Of a stretch of 7,098 bases of DNA, positions 1-6,608 are shown piece after piece. The number at the start of each line of letters is the position of its first letter. The first letter of the stretch is position 1. The stretch comes from Nitrospirota bacterium. Lineage in GTDB: Bacteria; UBA2233. The stretch spans positions 28,614 to 35,711 of the forward strand of contig WOZJ01000050.1 of the NCBI GenBank assembly GCA_011620345.1. The letters are read 5' to 3'. The notes under the pieces were generated by a model. The model saw nothing but the letters and a program-made list of their open reading frames with translations, ran no database searches and was not told where the DNA came from. The position numbers and the translations under genes are program-made.

Positions 1-3
1 AAT

Positions 4-11
4 AAGGAGGT
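4..11 (+). promoter_or_regulatory. Shine-Dalgarno site of the first gene
   Basis: AAGGAGGT is a near-perfect anti-16S match, ending 8-9 nt before the ATG at 20. It fixes the start of the small first gene: no other start codon lies in frame between the window edge and 20. A TAA at 3-5 overlaps this site and could be the stop of an upstream gene, but too little sequence is present to tell. No promoter can be seen because the window begins here. Confidence 0.8.
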
Positions 12-19
12 TAAATAGA

Positions 20-403
20 ATGAAACTTTGGTCTAAAGGTTTAGGTCGAACCGAGCTCGAAATGGACTTCCGCTGCTACGAGGTCGTCGGCGAGAAGCGC
101 TCGAATGGCAACGGCAGCTCGGGCGAGGGGATCGTTGGCGTGTACGGGACGATCACGACGCCCGTCAACTGGGACTTCCGCGTGGAGTTTGGACCTGAGG
201 ACGTTCCCGGCCTTATCCGAATCGCGCTCACCCCGCCGTTCTTGAAGATGATCTTTAGGAATTTCTTGCTCTACTTCTCGTTCCTTAAAAACCGGGACCA
301 GTTCCGTCAAGGAAAAAGGGACGAGGTTCTCGCCAAGGTCAAGAAGACGCACGCGACGATGGTCATGGGGGTAAGGAATCGGAGAAGCGCTGTAGAAGCT
401 TGA
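20..403 (+). CDS. Small unrecognised protein, first gene of the block; C-terminus possibly frameshifted
   Basis: The 127-residue product is not one I can assign to a named family, and no function is proposed. The first 60 residues look beta-rich and soluble, with alternating polar and apolar residues and a Gly/Ser/Asn-rich loop at about 29-37. Residues 63-90 are strongly hydrophobic and aromatic (LIRIALTPPFLKMIF, then FLLYFSFL) but are interrupted by Pro and Arg, so this looks more like an amphipathic or lipid-facing helix pair than a clean membrane span. A basic helix follows at 97-110. There is no signal peptide. The strong AAGGAGG site supports the ATG at 20. It precedes two flavoproteins in the same direction with a 66-nt gap, longer than any other gap here. 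The last ten residues (VRNRRSAVEA) look unlike a natural end; protein-like sequence continues in other frames to 450 or beyond. That it is coding is fairly sure; the position of its end is not. Confidence 0.7.
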   Translation: MKLWSKGLGRTELEMDFRCYEVVGEKRSNGNGSSGEGIVGVYGTITTPVNWDFRVEFGPEDVPGLIRIALTPPFLKMIFRNFLLYFSFLKNRDQFRQGKRDEVLAKVKKTHATMVMGVRNRRSAVEA

Positions 404-450
404 GAACGGCCAGCCGGAAAACGGCTATCGAGAACGTATCTTTGGATTGA
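367..450 (+). other. Possible frameshifted C-terminal tail of the first gene
   Basis: After the GGGGG run at 367-371, the next frame reads GKESEKR and continues open to a TGA at 448-450. That would leave a 19-nt gap to the next gene, matching the 10-26 nt gaps elsewhere in the block. In the third frame, codons from 396 read KLENGQPENGYRERIFGLKK, which also looks like real protein, but that frame runs into the next gene and has a TAG at 393. A lost G in the homopolymer, natural or a sequencing error, would explain the first option; two indels would be needed for the second. An ordinary 66-nt spacer remains possible. Confidence 0.3.
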
Positions 451-469
451 AGAAGCAAAGGAGAGTGGA
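404..469 (+). other. Longest intergenic gap in the block
   Basis: This 66-nt stretch separates the first gene, as called, from the first flavoprotein. It holds a short inverted repeat (AGCCG 412-416, loop GAAAA, CGGCT 422-426) with no T-run after it, so it is a poor terminator. It also has a repeated GAGAACG at 402-408 and 430-436. The ribosome site AAAGGAG at 457-463 sits 6 nt before the ATG at 470. No convincing promoter is visible. Some or all of it may be displaced coding sequence of the first gene. Confidence 0.4.
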
Positions 470-2209
470 ATGCCGGATTATGACGTGATCGTGGTCGGGG
501 GAGGGGGGGTCAACGGGCTAACGTGCGCCTCCTACCTAGGAAAGGCCGGACTAAAAGTACTTGCACTCGAAAGACGAGGACAGTGCGGGACGCACTGCGA
601 TACGCTGGAGCCTGGGATACCCGGCTTTTTGCACAACCTGCATGCAACGTGGATTGTGGCCGGAAATTCCTCGGCTATGGCGGATTTAGAGCTCGAGAAG
701 CACGGGCTTGAGCTGCGAACGACGAACTACGCCTACGCCAAGACTTTCTTGGACAAAAAAAACGCCCTTCTTGGGTACTTTACGGACGATACCATAGCGA
801 ACTGGGCAAAGCTATCCAAAAAGGATGCCGAGACATTCGAAAAAATGGTGAACGCCGTTTTTAAAGATATTCCGAGCGCTATCGAAGCGTTCCATGAGAT
901 GTCGGAAAGACCCCCTTCGTATGCATCCACCAAGAAGGCGAGCGACGCCCTTTTATCGAACGCACTCGGTTCTGTGGGTGTTCATTTGGGTTTTTCCGAA
1001 ATTTGGCAGATGAACGGGTTTGAGCTGCTGAACCTGCTTTTCGAATCCGAACATGTTAAAACGATGCTCGCCTCCCTTGCCTGGATCGCCGGCTTCCCGC
1101 CCATTCATAGGGCTGTGGGTTCTTTTGCTGGAGCTGTCTCTGCCCTTTTTGGAGGCCCTTTGGTTGCGATCACGCAAGTCAAGGGGGGTTCGCATGGGTT
1201 GGCTCATGCTCTCGTAAAGTCTTGCGTGGCCAATGGGGTGGAGATCCGCACGTGCTGCCCGGTTAAAAAAATCCTTGTCGAAGACGGCAAAGCGGTAGGC
1301 GTGGAGCTCGAAGACTACGCCCTGTTCCCCTCCGAGAAAATCACGGCCAAGGCCGTCGTTAGCAATTGTACGGCCGTTCCCACGTTTATTCACATGATCG
1401 GAGAAAATCATCTGCCTGAAGAAATCGCGGAGAGGATCAAGACGTTCGTTTATGACGAACAAGTCCTGTTTGGGGCCCATTACGCCATTAAAGAACCTCC
1501 CGTATGGACATCGGCCGACTTTGATCCTGGCGTTCAGAGGGCATTTATGGGGTACATGGGCGGTGAAACGATGGAAGAGATGGAGGGTTATGCGGCAAGC
1601 CTCGTGAGTGGGCGTATTCACGATAAGGTGATTGCCAACTGGTTTGTTCCCACGCTTGCCGACCCCACGCAGGCGCCGGACGGCTGTCATACGATGTTCG
1701 TGTGGTTTGACGTCCCGCCATGCCCGGGATCATGGAAGAACAGAAGGCTGGAAGGGAACCTGGAAGTCTGGCACAAGATCAAGTATGAGATGATGGACGA
1801 AATTACGGAAGGTATCGAGCAGTTTGCGCCGGGATTCAAGAAGTCCATCATTGAGAGGTTCCCCTATACTTGCGCGGACGTCTTCAGGAACAACCCCTCG
1901 GCTATCAAGGGTTGTTGGGACGGAGGAAGCGCCATCCCCGATCAATTCTTTGCCAACCGGCCCGTTCCTGGGGTCATCAAGCCTTTATCGGGATCTCGGA
2001 CGTTCATTGACAACCTTTATCTTTCGAATTCAATCCACCTTCATGGAAACTCATCGCTTAGTTCTGGGTATATATGCGCTAGCGAAGTTGCAGAGGATTT
2101 CGGTGTTCGAAACAAAGACTGGTGGAAATCAAGGGCAGGCGAGTGGTATGTGGAGAACCTCTACAGGATCCCGAAGGACTTGGGCGTAAAAGACCAGTGG
2201 AAAGGCTAA
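470..2209 (+). CDS. FAD-dependent oxidoreductase, phytoene desaturase / PYROXD2-like (divergent paralogue)
   Basis: This 579-residue flavoprotein should oxidise, desaturate or isomerise C-C bonds of an apolar substrate; the substrate cannot be read from sequence. The N-terminal Rossmann dinucleotide motif is clear: GxGxxG at G11, G13 and G16, then an acidic residue, E34, ending the second strand. The family's next signature follows at about 39-61, ending PGFLHNLHATW. Residues 236-300 hold the second FAD-side block (KGGSHGLAHAL, then VVSNC). The C-terminal FAD segment at 514-546 (LYLSNSIHLHGNSSLSSGY) is recognisable but has Asn520 and Asn527 where the neighbouring paralogue has Gly490 and Gly497, and Thr41 where it has Gly47. 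There is no signal peptide or membrane span, so it is probably cytosolic. It is about 40 residues longer than its neighbour. AAAGGAG at 457-463 supports the start. Family assignment is sure; specific activity and full FAD-binding competence are not. Confidence 0.9.
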   Translation: MPDYDVIVVGGGGVNGLTCASYLGKAGLKVLALERRGQCGTHCDTLEPGIPGFLHNLHATWIVAGNSSAMADLELEKHGLELRTTNYAYAKTFLDKKNALLGYFTDDTIANWAKLSKKDAETFEKMVNAVFKDIPSAIEAFHEMSERPPSYASTKKASDALLSNALGSVGVHLGFSEIWQMNGFELLNLLFESEHVKTMLASLAWIAGFPPIHRAVGSFAGAVSALFGGPLVAITQVKGGSHGLAHALVKSCVANGVEIRTCCPVKKILVEDGKAVGVELEDYALFPSEKITAKAVVSNCTAVPTFIHMIGENHLPEEIAERIKTFVYDEQVLFGAHYAIKEPPVWTSADFDPGVQRAFMGYMGGETMEEMEGYAASLVSGRIHDKVIANWFVPTLADPTQAPDGCHTMFVWFDVPPCPGSWKNRRLEGNLEVWHKIKYEMMDEITEGIEQFAPGFKKSIIERFPYTCADVFRNNPSAIKGCWDGGSAIPDQFFANRPVPGVIKPLSGSRTFIDNLYLSNSIHLHGNSSLSSGYICASEVAEDFGVRNKDWWKSRAGEWYVENLYRIPKDLGVKDQWKG

Positions 2210-2214
2210 GGGGG
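2209..2214 (+). promoter_or_regulatory. Shine-Dalgarno site of the second flavoprotein, touching the preceding stop
   Basis: AGGGGG (one mismatch to AGGAGG) begins on the last base of the upstream TAA and lies 5 nt before the ATG at 2220. With only 10 nt between the genes, a ribosome finishing the first flavoprotein is well placed to restart on the second. This suggests translational coupling and roughly matched amounts of the two proteins; the coupling is an inference. Confidence 0.6.
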
Positions 2215-2219
2215 AAAGA

Positions 2220-3833
2220 ATGAGCGTTTGGCTGCAAGAAGGAAAAGTATACGACGCAATCGTCATAGGAGCTGGGATTAACGGTTTGACATGCGCGGCG
2301 TACCTGGCGAAGGCGGGGCTCAAGGTCGTCGTGCTGGAGTCTAGGCATGAAGCCGGGGGCGCGCTCGTCACGGAGGAGTTCTCGGGCTTTAAGTTCAACC
2401 TTCATGCGACTTACCACATGATGGCCGAATACATGCCCCTCTACCACGACTTTAACCTAAAGTCCTATGGGTTGAGATATGTGTTCCCGGAAGTCCAAAC
2501 GGCCTTCCTTTACAAGAAAGAGAAGCCCCTTGTGTTCTACAGGGATCCAAAGAAAACGATAGAGTGTTTTAAGGCCGTCCTAGGGGAGGGCGAAGCCAAG
2601 AAATTCGAGCGGATGTACGAAGAATTCAAGCAGATGACGGAAAAGGTGCTAATCCCCCTTACATACGTTCCTCCCGTTCCTCCCGTCGACATGGTCCAGC
2701 TATTACAAGACTCCAAGGACCCGATGGTGAGGAAATTCAACGAGATTTCCGAAATGCGGCCGATCGACATCTTGGAGGAATACGGGCTTAGTTCTAGGGC
2801 CAAGGCGGCCGTCTTGAGCCTCATGACTTTATGGGGGGTTTCCCCCTTCGAGGCGCTGGGCTATCTTTTGCCCTTGTACGTCGTCAGGATGACGGATGCA
2901 GGGCTCTGTCTGGGCGGATCGCACAGGCTTTCATCGGCGCTTTGCAAGGCGCTGATCAAAGAGGGTGGGGAGATCTACGAGAAGGCCGAGGTGGTGAAAG
3001 TCTCAATGAGCGGGGGTCGGGTGGATGGCGTTCACCTCGAGGACGGAACCTTGGTAAAGGGTAATTGCATTATTTCAACGCTCGACCCAAAACAAAGCTT
3101 TCTCGATTTCTTCGAGGGGGGGCAAATCGATAATGTTCTCCAGGAAAACGCCAAGAATTGGAAGTGGGAAGAGCGGACGTTCTTCACCGTCCATCTTGGC
3201 CTCAAGCAGGCCCCCGAATACACGTCAGCCCAAAAGAACCCCGACGTGAACCGGGCGCTTAGCTGCATCCTTGGAATAGAGGAGATCGATGAGTTGCTCG
3301 AAAACATCGAACGCATCGAGGGGGGCGCGCTGCCCGAAAAGATCGAGGCACGGGCTACTTGCACGACAGTGTTCGATCGCCTTCAGGGGCCGATCGGGTA
3401 CCATACAGGCAGGTTTGAGACTACTGTACCCTTCGATATGGACTGGGAAAGTTTGAAGGACGGCTTCGCCGACAAGTGCCTTGAAACCTGGAGGGCCTAC
3501 GCCCCCAACATCGTCGACCCAGTGCATACCTATGCCTACCCCCCGACCTACATCGAAAAGAAGTTCAAGACGATGGTCCGGGGCTCTTTCAAGCATGGTT
3601 CCTACGAGCCCCTCCAGATGGGCTATTTCAGGCCAAACGATCTATGCTCCCAGGTAAGGACCCCGATCGATGGGTACTTCGTTTGCGGTTCTAGCGTGTA
3701 CCCTGGCGGAATGATCCTTGCCGGCCCCGGTTATATAGGAGCTAACGTCGTTTGTGAAGAGCTTGGGGTGAAAAAGGCATGGGAAGAGCCAGCCATAATC
3801 AAAGAAGCCAGGAAGTCGGGGATTATCGAATAA
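2220..3833 (+). CDS. FAD-dependent oxidoreductase, phytoene desaturase / PYROXD2-like (canonical paralogue)
   Basis: This 537-residue flavoprotein is a paralogue of the gene just upstream: the two share the NGLTCA core of the Rossmann motif, KAGLKV after it, NLHAT near residue 60, a GGSH segment and a GYI...E.LGV ending. All family landmarks are intact here: GxGxxG at G17, G19 and G22; acidic E40; the double glycine G46-G47; and the C-terminal FAD segment at 484-511 (FVCGSSVYPGG, then GPGYIGAN). The length is normal for the family. It probably acts in the cytosol on an apolar, perhaps isoprenoid or fatty, substrate with FAD as redox carrier. The likely electron acceptor (quinone, NAD(P) or O2) cannot be told. 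Tight spacing suggests co-production with its paralogue, possibly as a heteromer. A carotenoid role is not favoured because no phytoene synthase or prenyl synthase gene is nearby. Confidence 0.92.
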   Translation: MSVWLQEGKVYDAIVIGAGINGLTCAAYLAKAGLKVVVLESRHEAGGALVTEEFSGFKFNLHATYHMMAEYMPLYHDFNLKSYGLRYVFPEVQTAFLYKKEKPLVFYRDPKKTIECFKAVLGEGEAKKFERMYEEFKQMTEKVLIPLTYVPPVPPVDMVQLLQDSKDPMVRKFNEISEMRPIDILEEYGLSSRAKAAVLSLMTLWGVSPFEALGYLLPLYVVRMTDAGLCLGGSHRLSSALCKALIKEGGEIYEKAEVVKVSMSGGRVDGVHLEDGTLVKGNCIISTLDPKQSFLDFFEGGQIDNVLQENAKNWKWEERTFFTVHLGLKQAPEYTSAQKNPDVNRALSCILGIEEIDELLENIERIEGGALPEKIEARATCTTVFDRLQGPIGYHTGRFETTVPFDMDWESLKDGFADKCLETWRAYAPNIVDPVHTYAYPPTYIEKKFKTMVRGSFKHGSYEPLQMGYFRPNDLCSQVRTPIDGYFVCGSSVYPGGMILAGPGYIGANVVCEELGVKKAWEEPAIIKEARKSGIIE

Positions 3834-3840
3834 CACGCTT

Positions 3841-3848
3841 AAAGGAGG
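3841..3848 (+). promoter_or_regulatory. Shine-Dalgarno site of the aldehyde dehydrogenase, with long spacing
   Basis: AAAGGAGG is the strongest ribosome site inside the block. It lies 11 nt before the ATG at 3860, longer than the usual 5-9. The GTG at 3850 is out of frame, and no alternative in-frame start lies between, so the ATG at 3860 is the best choice. Confidence 0.65.
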
Positions 3849-3859
3849 GGTGATAGGGT

Positions 3860-5383
3860 ATGTTCTTACCCTCGGGTGTTTATGGGCTTTTTGTGGATGG
3901 GCAGTACATTGAGTCGGTTTCCGGCGAAACGTTCGATGTTATCGACCCCTCGATGGGTTTTGCCGTGGCCCAGGTGGCCAAGGGCGGTGCTGAGGACATC
4001 GATCGCGCCGTGAAGGCGGCGAGGAGCTCTTTCGAGTCGGGCGTTTGGAGCCGTGTCTCCCCCAAGGAACGGGCGAGCGTTTTGGATAACATCGCCAAGA
4101 AGATCATGGAGTATGCCGAACAGATGGCCCTTTTGGAGGTTCAGAGCTCCGGGGCCACGATCCGGAGGGTGATGAGTTCTGACATCATGCTGGTCGTAGA
4201 CCTCTTCTTGCAGATGGCGAACTTTACGAGAGATTTCCCCCATAAGGAGCCCCTTGCGGCCATCCCTTTGCCTGGGCCGTCCCACAACTTCGTCATCCGT
4301 GAACCGGTTGGGGTCTGCGGGGCGATCTCGCCATGGAACTTCCCGTTGATCTTGGGTTGCTGGAAGATTGCGCCCGGCCTTGCCATGGGCAATTCGATGG
4401 TCGTCAAGCCGGCCAGTTATACTCCCCTTTCCACTCTCTTAATGGGGCAGATCTGCAAAGAGGCTGGCCTACCGGATGGCGTTCTTAACATCGTCCCGGG
4501 TCCAGGCTCGACGGCCGGTGAGACCCTGGCAAGCCATCCTGACGTTGATAAAATCGCGTTCACGGGCTCGACGGTCGTGGGCAGGAGGATCATGCAACTT
4601 GCCGCTGGCACGATCAAAAAGGTCACGCTGGAGCTCGGCGGAAAGTCCCCTAATATCATCCTGGAGGATGCCGATTTAGACATCGCCGTTCCGGGGTCTT
4701 GCTTTGCGTTCCTTCTGCACAACGGCCAGGTATGCGAGTCGGGTACGAGGCTGCTCGTCCCCCAAAAGCTCCACGACGAAGTCGTCGAACGGATGTGCCA
4801 CGTGATAGGGAGGCTCAAGGTCGGCAATCCGTTGGACCTCGAAACCGACCTTGGTCCGGTCATCTCCGCCCAGCAGCTCGAAACCGTCCTTTCCTACATC
4901 GAGGCGGGCAAGCAAGACGGGGCTAAGCTCATGGTCGGCGGCAAGCGTATAAGGCCAGAAGGGTTTGAAGAGGGCTACTACGTGGAGCCCACTGTGTTCA
5001 CGAACGTCAACAACGACATGAGGATCGCCAAGGAGGAGATCTTTGGGCCGGTCTTAAGCGTCATCCCTTACAAAGATTTGGACGACGCCTTGCGTATTGC
5101 CAACGACACGATCTACGGGCTTGCGGGCGGGGTATGGACGAAAGACCCCAAGAAGGGCCTCGAGGTGGCCAGGGCGATCAAGGCGGGGACGGTATGGATC
5201 AACGACTGGCACCTTTTGAGGAACGATGCGCCGTTTGGGGGCTACAAGCAAAGCGGCATCGGCAGAGAGCTCGGCCACTTTGGGCTTGAGGAGTACACCC
5301 AGGTCAAGCATATTCACCAATCGATGGTCCAGGACCGCCAAAGGCGCTTCTGGTACGACCGCATCGTAACGCTCAAAGAGTAG
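3860..5383 (+). CDS. NAD(P)-dependent aldehyde dehydrogenase
   Basis: This 507-residue enzyme of the ALDH superfamily oxidises an aldehyde to the carboxylic acid with NAD(P)+. Everything needed for catalysis is visible: N160 in PWNFP, which holds the oxyanion; K183 in VKPAS for cofactor binding; the FTGSTVVG glycine-rich turn at 234-241; the general base E258 in LELGGKSP; the nucleophile C292 in NGQVC; E393 and F395 in EEIFGPV; and the closing PFGGYKQSGIGRELG at 458-472. The position usually held by a cofactor-discriminating Glu after KPA is Ser186, so NADP+ use is possible. Length is typical, with a roughly 20-residue basic-aromatic tail after the last family motif. No signal peptide is seen; it is probably cytosolic. 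It is followed after 10 nt by an alcohol dehydrogenase, making an alcohol-aldehyde-acid pair. The substrate and subfamily are not identified. Confidence 0.95.
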   Translation: MFLPSGVYGLFVDGQYIESVSGETFDVIDPSMGFAVAQVAKGGAEDIDRAVKAARSSFESGVWSRVSPKERASVLDNIAKKIMEYAEQMALLEVQSSGATIRRVMSSDIMLVVDLFLQMANFTRDFPHKEPLAAIPLPGPSHNFVIREPVGVCGAISPWNFPLILGCWKIAPGLAMGNSMVVKPASYTPLSTLLMGQICKEAGLPDGVLNIVPGPGSTAGETLASHPDVDKIAFTGSTVVGRRIMQLAAGTIKKVTLELGGKSPNIILEDADLDIAVPGSCFAFLLHNGQVCESGTRLLVPQKLHDEVVERMCHVIGRLKVGNPLDLETDLGPVISAQQLETVLSYIEAGKQDGAKLMVGGKRIRPEGFEEGYYVEPTVFTNVNNDMRIAKEEIFGPVLSVIPYKDLDDALRIANDTIYGLAGGVWTKDPKKGLEVARAIKAGTVWINDWHLLRNDAPFGGYKQSGIGRELGHFGLEEYTQVKHIHQSMVQDRQRRFWYDRIVTLKE

Positions 5384-5389
5384 GGGGTG
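5382..5389 (+). promoter_or_regulatory. Shine-Dalgarno site of the alcohol dehydrogenase, overlapping the preceding stop
   Basis: AGGGGGTG (one mismatch to AGGAGGTG) begins inside the TAG stop codon of the aldehyde dehydrogenase and ends 4 nt before the ATG at 5394. This favours the ATG at 5394 over the in-frame ATG four codons later at 5406, and suggests coupled translation of the two dehydrogenases. Confidence 0.6.
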
Positions 5390-5393
5390 TTCC

Positions 5394-6590
5394 ATGCCAA
5401 CGACGATGTCCCAGTATTTCCTCAAAACGGCCATCTACCAAGGTTCGGGAACTATTGCCATGATTCCAGATATGCTCTCGAGCCTAGGGGCTAAAAGGGC
5501 CGTGCTGTACACGGACGAGGGGATTGTAGCCTCCGGGGTTCTGGATAAGGTAAAGACAATGTTCGAGCTTCCGGGGAAAGGCCTTGCCTGCGATCTTGCG
5601 GGGGTTTTTGATAAGGTCCCGCAAGATGCCGAAATGGCCTCCGTAAACGAAGGGGCGCGGTTTTTCCGTGAGCGCGCCGCCGATGCGCTCGTTGCGCTCG
5701 GTGGCGGGAGCGTCCTCGATTTTGCAAAGGGCGTCAAATACCTCCTCTATAAAGGGGAGGACGATATTAGGGCGCTCATGCCGGGCAATATGGCGATCGT
5801 GACCTGGCCAAAGGCCGAGCCCATTCCCATCCCGCACGTCGCCATAAACACGACGGCCGGTACGGGGGCCGAGATCTCCCCGATCGCCGTGATCTACAAC
5901 GCCGCAGATAAGGTCAAAGGGGTCTTGCTCCATCCGTTTCTCAACTCAGACGTGACCATCCTTGACCCCGATTTGACGACCGGGATGCCAAAGGAGTTTA
6001 CAGCAGGAAGCGGTTTCGATGCACTCACCCATGCCATCGAAGGAATAGCAAGCCCTGGAGCCTTTGGAATTTCTGATGCCAACGGCTTTGAAGCCATCAA
6101 GACGATCAACAGAAGGCTCCCCGTGGTCCTCGAAGAACCGGGAAACGTCTCGGCGCGCAACGATATGCTGGGCGCCTCGGCGATGGCGATCATCTCGTTC
6201 TTTTACTCGGGCATGAGCCAGATTCCCGTACACAATTTTGCCCATGCCTTCGGGGGCAAGTACAGGGTTCCGCACGGGTATGCCAATGGGGTGTTTTTAA
6301 CGCATGTCATGGAGGCTATGCCCGAGCTTTACTTGCCGAAGGTCAAGGATTTGGCTAAGGCATTCGACCTCGAAGACCTAAAAAAAGAACCTGATGGCCT
6401 ATTGAGTGATGTGATTTCAAGGATTCGGCAGCTTCAGAAGCTTGCCGGTATCCCCGAGGATTTGAAGAGTTACAACATACCAAAAACCGCGCTGGATGAC
6501 ATGACCAAGGCCGTCATGATGGACCCCTCAGGGATCCTGTTCCCGATTCCGGAAGAGACCATAAGAAAAGTGATTCAGAGGGTCATCTAA
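5394..6590 (+). CDS. Iron-containing (group III) alcohol dehydrogenase
   Basis: This 398-residue Fe-ADH family protein interconverts an alcohol and an aldehyde or ketone with NAD(P)(H). The N-terminal nucleotide domain carries GGGSVLDFAKG at 103-113 and the family's TTAGTGAE at 153-160. The four expected metal ligands are all present: D209 and H213 in GFDALTHAIEG, H280 in VHNFAH, and H294 in VPHG, with the 14-residue spacing of the last pair seen in FucO-type enzymes. H284 matches the additional conserved His of that motif. Length is normal. There is no signal peptide; it is cytosolic. Enzymes of this family often use Fe(II) and are oxygen-sensitive, which suits low-oxygen life, though other divalent metals occur. 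Its position straight after the aldehyde dehydrogenase suggests the two share an aldehyde intermediate. Direction and substrate cannot be read; hydroxyacid-oxoacid or butanol-type activities remain possible. Confidence 0.95.
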   Translation: MPTTMSQYFLKTAIYQGSGTIAMIPDMLSSLGAKRAVLYTDEGIVASGVLDKVKTMFELPGKGLACDLAGVFDKVPQDAEMASVNEGARFFRERAADALVALGGGSVLDFAKGVKYLLYKGEDDIRALMPGNMAIVTWPKAEPIPIPHVAINTTAGTGAEISPIAVIYNAADKVKGVLLHPFLNSDVTILDPDLTTGMPKEFTAGSGFDALTHAIEGIASPGAFGISDANGFEAIKTINRRLPVVLEEPGNVSARNDMLGASAMAIISFFYSGMSQIPVHNFAHAFGGKYRVPHGYANGVFLTHVMEAMPELYLPKVKDLAKAFDLEDLKKEPDGLLSDVISRIRQLQKLAGIPEDLKSYNIPKTALDDMTKAVMMDPSGILFPIPEETIRKVIQRVI

Positions 6591-6608
6591 CAAAACAAAG
6601 GAGAAGCT

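Noticed and set aside
412-426. Small hairpin AGCCG-GAAAA-CGGCT as attenuator or terminator
   Set aside because: The stem is only 5 bp and no T-run follows; such a repeat is expected by chance and the stretch may be coding.
953-1690. Long open frame on the minus strand (245 codons) inside the first flavoprotein gene
   Set aside because: It lies wholly antisense to a well-supported gene, has no ribosome site or recognisable domain, and its Arg/His-rich composition is typical of a shadow frame.
1824-2189. Out-of-frame + strand open frame of 121 codons at the end of the first flavoprotein gene
   Set aside because: It overlaps the conserved C-terminal FAD segment in another frame and its Ser/Arg-rich product looks like a frame shadow.
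470-3833. Carotenoid biosynthesis operon (crtI-like genes)
   Set aside because: The flavoproteins resemble PYROXD2-type members and no phytoene synthase, prenyl synthase or cyclase gene is nearby; ALDH, Fe-ADH and SCP2 are not the usual partners.
4417-4863. Minus-strand open frame of 148 codons inside the aldehyde dehydrogenase gene
   Set aside because: The + strand here encodes ALDH motifs including the catalytic Glu and Cys; the antisense product is low-complexity Ser/Thr/Pro-rich and matches nothing.
5484-5933. Minus-strand open frame of 149 codons inside the alcohol dehydrogenase gene
   Set aside because: It is antisense to the nucleotide-binding domain of the Fe-ADH and has no ribosome site or domain.
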